From Neostapfia colusana (taxonomy: Eukaryota; Streptophyta; Magnoliopsida; Poales; Poaceae), in contig JASWHV010000011.1 in assembly GCA_030760725.1 (NCBI GenBank), positions 18,997,501 to 19,061,500 on the forward strand: a stretch of DNA of 64,000 nt, given 5' to 3'. The notes below the pieces were generated by a model, which ran no database searches, was not told where the DNA came from, and worked only from the letters and a program-made list of their open reading frames with translations. This document shows positions 57,524 through 64,000 of this stretch, in pieces. How positions within the stretch are numbered: the first letter of the stretch is position 1; every line of letters starts with the position of its first letter. A program made the position numbers and the translations under genes.

Positions 57524-58489
57524 ATGCCTGTCACTAGGTGCACAGCACGCATGAGAACTCGTCTACCACCACTTGGGAGTGCACTTAACCCAATTGAGGT
57601 GTCCAATGGACCATATTGGGAGGAGGTGAAGATGGAACCTCATGAGGAACATGAAGTCAGTAGCTCTATGCATGAGGAAGAGGATCCAGAAGAGGTGGAA
57701 CCAATCGAAGACGATCCACAAGAAGAACAACATTGGTATGCACCTCAACAGGAATTTCATGCAGGCTTACATCCAGCGGAGCCTCATGAAGCTATGTCAG
57801 AAGGAGATGAATCCGAATAGGAGCCACCCCCTGCTGAGGCCGAAAATGAACGTGATGAACGGGCCATCCGTTCAGTTCAAGAATTCCGGTCCAACGGGAT
57901 GGAGGGAGGACACATATCCAGGGAGCTTAGAGAGTTCCTTGATTGCTGCAGCCTATACCCGGAGTACGTCCTCAAGAAAGTCCCTCGTCTCAGACATGAA
58001 GAGTGGAAGGATGAATTAACCATCCTATCTAACGATAGGGTTGTCACACGCCACTTCGCACCCACATGGAGGGCTACAAGGGCAGAAGCTATTGATGCTG
58101 CTGCATTGGATGCACTCACCAGACTGTGCTACGCTTTCCATGGGCAGCTTGAGAACACTACCTTTGAACTGCACCCATATCGGAAGAGTGGTACAAGGGA
58201 GATCATTGGACCCCATGGAGGAGCTCTTTCCAACCCACAAGCTGCTGACAAGTCTCAGAGAATGCTCGTGGAGTTAGGAAACCGCTATGCATGTGCACAA
58301 GAAGAGATCCACTACCTCCGCAAGAAGTTGTACTTGCTGGAAAAACCAGAGGAGACTCGTGCCAACGAGGGAACAAATGGAGCACCAGCGTCATCTACCC
58401 CTACATGGACTGCCGACTCACCATGGCGTGCGCCCATGTATGGACCACCCCCGCCAAATGGTCAGAACAGCACCAGTTCTCACGATTAG
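57524..58489 (+). pseudogene. EA accessory ORF, function unknown
   Basis: A 322-codon frame between primer-binding site and pol with one in-frame TAG (57818-57820). From ATG 57524: an arginine-rich start (MPVTRCTARMRTR), an acidic segment (residues ~36-98, rich in Glu/Asp), then after the stop a helical region with HEEWKDELTIL (158-168), HFAPTWRATRAEAIDAAALD, LENTTFELHPYRKSGTRE, GPHGGALSNPQAADKSQRML and a charged helix CAQEEIHYLRKKLYLLEK. The tail is Pro/Ser/Asn-rich. No zinc knuckle or gag signature is seen. The EEW, H-x2-P-x2-R-A and SGT-x-E positions match the E2 accessory frame. AATAAA lies 14 bases after the stop. I infer a retrotransposon accessory protein; a captured host fragment is the alternative. 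Confidence 0.7.
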
Positions 58490-58780
58490 GTTTATGTTCC
58501 CTATTGAATAAAGTTGTAATAAGAACGCTTAGATCGAAGTAGCTTGAATAAAAGTGGTGTGCTGAATTTTATGATGATTGCCTGTGTTTGTGTGCTTGGC
58601 TGTGAATTGTGGGACGCTTCGGCGATGTCCAATCCACACATAGTATAGAGATGTGAGATGCTTCAGCACTTGTTCTCATCCTCATATAGGCTGATATTAA
58701 TGAAAGAAGTTGCTTAATTCATACACCTTGATGCATATAGTATGTATGAAAGTAAACATTAAAATAAGGGGGTATACATT
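58490..58780 (+). other. EA spacer where gag would be expected
   Basis: About 290 AT-rich bases with AATAAA motifs at about 58506 and 58547 and no supported frame. Pol sequence starts abruptly at LANLIVLDSQGIDIILGMDW near 58780. Gag and the DSG part of protease are absent, so a deletion or template switch lies in or next to this spacer. Confidence 0.65.
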
Positions 58781-59657
58781 CTTGCCAACCTCATTGTCTT
58801 GGATTCCCAAGGGATTGATATAATACTTGGAATGGACTGGTTAAGCAAGCATAACTGAGTGATTCAATGTGCTAAGAGGGTCGTGCCATTGACGAGTGAG
58901 CATGATACTCGTATCGAGTTCGAGGCAGGCCAACCTGCATCCGAGAAGTCAATGCTGAACCACATCGAAGAAGTGATATTGTAAAGCATTCCGGTGGCTC
59001 AAGAATAATCAGATGTGTTTCCGGAGGAGCTACCTGGTATGCAACCTGATCGGGACATCGAATTTGCCATTGATTTAGTACCTGGAACTGCACCTATAGC
59101 TAAGAGGACATATAGGATGCCTGCTAATGAATTTGTGGAGCTCAAGAAGCAAATTGAGGAACAGATACACAAGGGTTTTATACGCCCAAGCTCATCACTG
59201 TGGGCAGCCCCCGTGCTCTTCGTAGACAAGAAAGATGGAACCCAAAGATGTGTGTGGACTACAGGTCTCTTAACGAAGTGACGATCAAGAATTAGTACCC
59301 GCTGCCCCGCATAGAGGACTTATTCGATCAAATGAAAGGCGGCCGAATTTTCTTCAGGATTGATCTTTGGTTGGGACACTTCCAGCTGAAGATTAAATCC
59401 TCCGACATACCCAAGACGGCTTTTCGAACACGGTATGGTTCGTACGAATATACCGTCATGTCATTAGGGTTGACGAATGCACCTGTATACTTTATGTACC
59501 TCATGAATAAGGTCTTCATGGGGTACTTGGACAAGTTCATCATCGTTTTCATCGATGATATCATGGTGTATTCTAAAAGCGAGGAATAGCATGAGGAACA
59601 CTTGAGATTGACATTGCAAAAACTACGGGAGAATCAATTATATGCTATGTTCAGCAA
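58781..59657 (+). pseudogene. EA protease end and reverse transcriptase
   Basis: The GIDIILGMDWLSKHN block is followed by a stop, then in-frame stops before SDVFPEELPGMQPDRDIEFA (59015). A one-base loss near 59249 breaks the KKDGTQRCV region; a TAG lies near 59294 in the resumed frame. Reverse transcriptase resumes with GRIFFRIDLWLGHFQLKIKS, where Trp-Leu and Phe replace residues of the usual DLRSGYHQ motif. FIDDIMVYS keeps the catalytic Asp pair. A TAG after SEE (59587-59589) and a frameshift near 59655 end the segment. Confidence 0.85.
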
Positions 59658-60750
59658 GTGTCATTGCTAAAGGAGATATTATTCTTAGGCCACATCATCT
59701 CCGAAGAAGGAGTATCGGTTGATCCCGGGAAAGTGAGGGATGTTTTGAAGTGGAACCAACCGCAGAATGTGAGGGATATTTGGAGTTTCCTTGGGATGGC
59801 TGGATACTACCGCCGGTTCATCAAGGATTTCTCCAAAATAGCGAAGCCTATGACTGAATTGCTGATGAAAGGGAAAGCTTTTCAGAGGACACAAGCGTGT
59901 CAAGACAGCTTTGAGGAGTTAAAGAAGAGATTGACAACAGCACCGGTTTTGGTATTGGCGGACGTGAGCAAGAGCTTTGATATATATTGTGACGCCTCAA
60001 GGCAAAGACTTGGATGTATGCTTATGCAAGAAGGCCAAGTGGTAGCCTATGCATCAAGTCAATTAAAGAAACATGAGATAAATTACCCTACACATGACCT
60101 GTAACTTGCAGCCGTAGTACACGCATTGAAGATTTGGAGGCATTACATCCTTGGTCACCGATGTGAGATCTATACGGATCACAAAAGTCTCAAATGCATA
60201 TTCACACAAACGGATCTGAATTTGAGGCAACGTCCATGGTTAGAGCTCATCAAGAATTATGATGTAGCAATCAACTATTACCTCAGGAAGGATAATGTAG
60301 TAGTGGATGCGTTGAACCAAAAGGGAGCATGTCACTAACTCATGGTTCGGGAGCTGCCACCCAAGCTACGTAAGGAGTTTGAACGGTTACATATCGGGTT
60401 CCTGAACGAGATGGAGGTGATAGAACTTAACTCAACACTAGAACAAGAGATACGAGATGGCCAAGCAACGAATCAGGAGATAAAGGAAATCAAGGAAAAA
60501 ATCCAACAAGAGACAGAGAAGGATTTCAAGGAAGACGAGAATGGCGCGCTTTGGTTAGGGAAAATGATTTGTGTGCCTAACGTGAAGCATATCCGCGACA
60601 CGATACTAAAGGAGGCACATGACTCGCCTTATTCCATACATCCCGGCTTTACGAAGATGTATAAGGACCTGAAAACTTGCTATTGGTGGGATGGCATGAA
60701 AGGGACATTGCTGAATATGTTGCCCTATGCCACATGTGCCAACGAGTGAA
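59658..60750 (+). pseudogene. EA reverse transcriptase end, RNase H, integrase zinc domain
   Basis: ILFLGHIISEEGVSVDPGKV and MAGYYRRFIKDFSKIAKPM close reverse transcriptase. RNase H has FDIYCDASRQRLGCMLMQEG, interrupted by TAA after YPTHDL (60102-60104), then HRCEIYTDHKSLKCIFTQ and a stop after KGACH (60336-60338). The zinc domain carries TILKEAHDSPYSIHPGFTKM and YWWDGMKG, then a frameshift near 60705. Confidence 0.85.
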
Positions 60751-61907
60751 GGCCGAACATCAAAGACCCGCTGGATATTGCAGCCATTGAGCGTACCTGA
60801 ATGGAAGTGGGAAGAAATTGGAATGGATTTCATAGTCGGATTGCCACGTACTAAGTCTGGCTATGACTCTATTTGGGTTATCGTGGGCCGATTGTTAAAA
60901 TCAGCCCACTTTATTCCTGTTAGGACCAAGTACATAGTGGCACATTTAGCCGAGCTGTATGTGAAGCAAATCGTGTGTCGTCATGGAGTTCCGAAGAGGA
61001 TAGTTTCAGATCAAGGTTCTCAATTTACCTCTAGGTTTCGGAAGAAGCCGCGTGAAACCATGGGTACACGGTTAAATTTCAGCTCCGCTTATCACCCACA
61101 AACCGACGGGCAAACTGAGAGGACAAATCAGATTTTGGAAGACATGCTGAGAGCTTGCGCCTTGAAACATGGGTGTAGTTGGGACAAGAGGTTGCCATAT
61201 GCTGAATTCTCATACAACAATAGTTACCAAGCCAGCTTGAAATTGTCACCTTTCGAGGCACTATACAGTAGATGGTGTAGAACACCACTGTTCTGGAATG
61301 AAACACGGGAGAACCAAGTGTTTGGACCCGAAATGCTGCAGGACGCCGAGAAGCAAGTCCAAACAATACGTGATAACTTGAAGGCTGCTCAGTCATGTCA
61401 AAAAGGCTATGCGGACAATAGGCGAAAGAGTTCGACCTTCGAAGTTGGAGACTTCGTGTATCTTAAGATGTCGGCTATCCGAGGCCAATGACGGTTCAAC
61501 GTCAAAGGCAAGTTAGCACCTCGCTACGTCGGTCCATTCAATATTTTGGGCAAGCCAGGAGAGGTAGCCTATCAATTAGAGCTTCCAACGCACCTTTCCG
61601 ATGTGCACGACGTATTTCACGTATCCCATCTCAAGAAGTGCCTAAGAGTGCTGGAAGAACAAGTACCAATGGATGAGTTAGAACTTCAGGAGGATCTGAA
61701 CTACGCGGAACACTCCATGGAAATCTTGGACATAAAGGAAAGGGTCACGAGAAACAAGGTAATCCGTTGGTGCAAAGTACAATAGAGCCATCACATGGAA
61801 ACTGATGCTACTTGGGAGCGTGAGGAAGACCTCAAGGCAGAATTTGCTCATCTTTTCTCAACCCTATTGAATCTCGAGGGTGAGATTCATTTTAAGGGGG
61901 GTAGGTT
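60727..61907 (+). pseudogene. EA integrase core and C-terminal region
   Basis: The core reads MDFIVGLPRTKSGYDSIWVI, IVSDQGSQFTSRF and DGQTERTNQILEDML, so the D, D and E positions are kept. FGPEMLQDAEKQVQTIRDNL and GDFVYLKMSAIRGQ follow, then TGA at 61489-61491. The C-terminal part continues with GEVAYQLELPTHLSDVHDVF. After a TAG (61783-61785) comes an ATWEREEDL chromodomain-like end. The frame reads into the 3' LTR to 61986. A polypurine-like TTTAAGGGGGGTAGG (61891-61905) precedes the LTR. Confidence 0.87.
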
Positions 61908-63881
61908 TGTAACACCCTCATATTTAGTACCATGCATTTCATACATTTTTCATGAAGCGAAGCATTCAAAAAGAAGAAGAAAATAATGGAAGGAATATAT
62001 AAACAAAAAATAAATAAAAGGAAATAAAAGTAGGAAATAATAAAAATAAATCGAAGAGAACAAGAATTAAAAATAAAAAGGAAAAATAAAAAACCTGGCC
62101 GCCCCCAATTTTTCCCCAATTCCCCCCTAATCCCCACTAATTCCCCCAACTAACCCCAAATCCCCCCTAATTTTTCCCCTAAAAGTCCCCCCTAGGGAAT
62201 TTTCCCCACATTTGGGGTCAATTTTCCCCCAATTTTGGCCGCACCACCCTAAGGGGAAAAGCCCGAGCTGTCCCCCTCCCCTTGGCCGCACCACCCTAAG
62301 GGGGAATCCCTAGCCACCCCCTTTTATTTTTCTTGGATTTTCTTTCCCCCAAATAATCTCAGCCCTTGTTGGAAAATTATTGATTAAATCACAGCCCCTA
62401 GCTCCCACCTCTTTTCAAATTAAATCTCATCCCTTGGATAAATGAGTTGCTAAAATTCTAGCCCCCTTAGCTATTTTCTCTCCCTTATAAATAAAATACC
62501 CCTCCTAGCCGCCACCCCAGCCCTAAAAACCCTGTCCGCCGCCCCTCTCTTGCTGCCAAGTCCTGTCCACTGCCCTGCTGGTTCCTTGGCCGTCGTTGAA
62601 GCTCTGCCCCGCCTCGCCGTCGCCGGAGAAGAAGACCTCGACATCCTGCCCTAGCCGCTTTCCACAATTCTCCAAAGAAAAATCCCAGCTGCTGCCATTG
62701 CAAGAAAAGGGTCCAGCCGCAAGGAGGAGAGGAGGAAGAAGAGAGGTAGGACCCCGTTACCTCTCCTACCACGTCGTCGCTGTTGCTACGCACCCATTTT
62801 TCTCCACCCCCTGCGAGCAGAAATTTCTGCACGTGGGTAGACCATGTGCCGGTTAAGTTTTGACGGTGGAATTGATCTACAATTGAGTCAAGATCATAAC
62901 CATGTCCACATTTAATTCCAGCAGCCTTGTTCATCGTAAAACCCGTGGAAGCTTACTAAAACATGCAAGAACACGTGCAAACTGATTACTATAAACTGCA
63001 CTATAGGAATTGCATTCATCTACCTCATTGCATCTTGAGTAAAGTTTGTGCATGATGTTTGGTTGCTGTAATTTTTGTATGTGCGTGGTCGTGAGTAGAA
63101 GGATGCGCTCAAGAGGCCGTGTACGAGGAACTACAACACCAAGTCTTTGAGACGCTTGAGGAACACGAACCGCGGGAGCAAGGCAAGTGCCCCTTGACCA
63201 TGTTGAACCTAAGTTTTCAAACTGTTTTGTTTGTGAAAATTGCATGCTCGTGTTAAATTGATGGGAAACCCTTTAGTAGGAGTTTACTAGCTTTGTTAGC
63301 CACCCTTGTCGCCAGGAAAATTGTTGAGTTGGGTATGGTCGATTTTTCTCTTTTGCTTCGCTTAACTTACGGGATACGGGAAAACTGAAATAAAACTTGG
63401 TTAGCTACTGCACTCATAAAGATTAAAGATGATGAGACTATGTTGATGTTAATGAGCATGGAATCAGGGATATCTAGGAAAGCTTGGTTCGTGGATTTTG
63501 CTGAATGAGATGGTGGTTTGCTTGCCGTAGATCTAAGGACCGGTTCATGCGAGCACATGTCAGGAAAACAGTGCCACCACAAGGTCAAATATGGATGTGT
63601 CTTAGCAGACTAATTAGGTGTGTTGCTAGCTTGTTATGGACCATTGGATGGCGCGGGGAATGCGAGTCGAGGAGGACCGCCCTGGGAACTGCACGGCACA
63701 TGAGGGGGCCCGTGGGTGGGAGAATATATATTCGAGCCTGCTGGCGAAAGCTCAGTGGATCTGTACATTCTAGTAGCCCCTTTGTAAATGTTATTTTGTG
63801 ATTTCTTGGCCATACACTGACGGTTGTGTAGTGGCAGAATGGAGGTTTTCTTTAGTCGCTGAGGGGTGACGAAATCATGAA
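61908..63881 (+). repeat. EA 3' LTR, truncated at its end
   Basis: TGTAACACCCTC to about 63881. Unlike the 5' LTR it contains the middle module that also occurs in the E3 antisense LTR (28420-29560). Similarity to that LTR ends at ACGAAATCATGAA, where a different repeat begins, so the terminal part is missing. TATAAATA is at 62486-62493. Confidence 0.85.
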
Positions 63882-64000
63882 ATCATATAGGGGCAGAGCA
63901 CATGTTTAACTCATAAACTTGTTTAGGAATGCTCATGCCAAATTTTACCCAAATCAAAAAATTTTTGAGGTATTTTTGGGAATAATTAGAAAAAGGCTAG
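63882..64000 (+). repeat. Diverged second copy of the 54785 repeat
   Basis: TCATATAGGGGC, GCTCATGCCAA, TTGAGGTA and AAAAGGCTAG blocks match 54785-54905 in order, at about 75% by eye. The window ends inside it. Confidence 0.75.

Larger units (their letters stand above)
55804..63881 (+). mobile_element. EA: gypsy element with accessory ORF, no gag
   Basis: The order is 5' LTR (1452 bp), variant iMet primer-binding site, accessory frame, AT-rich spacer, pol from the middle of protease, polypurine tract and a 3' LTR cut at 63881. Gag and the start of protease are missing. The 5' and 3' LTRs agree for ~860 bases and then differ, the 5' LTR lacking an internal module. Pol has many stops and frameshifts and is ~90% like E3. 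EA is either a non-autonomous derivative or an old recombinant. Confidence 0.83.

Overview
This window is plant nuclear heterochromatin, most likely from a grass (Poaceae). It is wall-to-wall LTR retrotransposon sequence: Ty3/gypsy elements, several with the long LTRs and gag-pol style of Tekay/Del-type chromoviruses, plus Ty1/copia elements of Sirevirus type. I found no host gene, tRNA, rRNA or CRISPR. Every retrotransposon reading frame is broken by in-frame stops or frameshifts, so coding entries are called pseudogenes. Family and organism assignments rest on motifs and sequence style only. All homologies between parts of the window were judged by eye.

Layout, left to right. 1-3003: old LTR sequence with a 64-bp tandem repeat near the window start; its right terminus is at 3003. 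3004-9444: gypsy element E1 (+), with both LTRs but most of the integrase deleted. 9445-28112: gypsy element E2 (-), which keeps gag, pol and one ~3.4-kb LTR but has lost its other LTR. Nested in that LTR, flanked by a perfect 5-bp target duplication (ACCAT), is the complete 9.7-kb Sirevirus-like copia element (15692-25375, +). 28113-32660: E3, an antisense LTR piece head-to-head with a sense pol-plus-LTR piece, giving a large inverted repeat. 33680-34823 and 49209-52371: a Tat-like gypsy element (+) whose LTR was split by E4. 34824-49208: gypsy element E4 (-), with two ~4-kb LTRs, gag and pol. 52372-54627: truncated copia LTR and gag start. 54628-55803: unassigned LTR-like sequence. 55804-63881: EA (+), same family as E3, with an internally shortened 5' LTR, no gag, and a decayed pol. 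63882-64000: a second diverged copy of the sequence at 54785.

The most interesting signal is an accessory reading frame between the primer-binding site and gag/pol in two separate gypsy elements (E2, 14029-14847 on the - strand; EA, 57524-58489 on the + strand). Both are single-frame with one stop each. They share an EEW-x2-E-x2-I motif, an H-x2-P-x2-R-A motif and a C-terminal coiled-coil-like region. I recognise no known gag, protease, polymerase or envelope domain in either. The LTRs of these two families also share a module, so they look like related lineages carrying a conserved, uncharacterised accessory protein.
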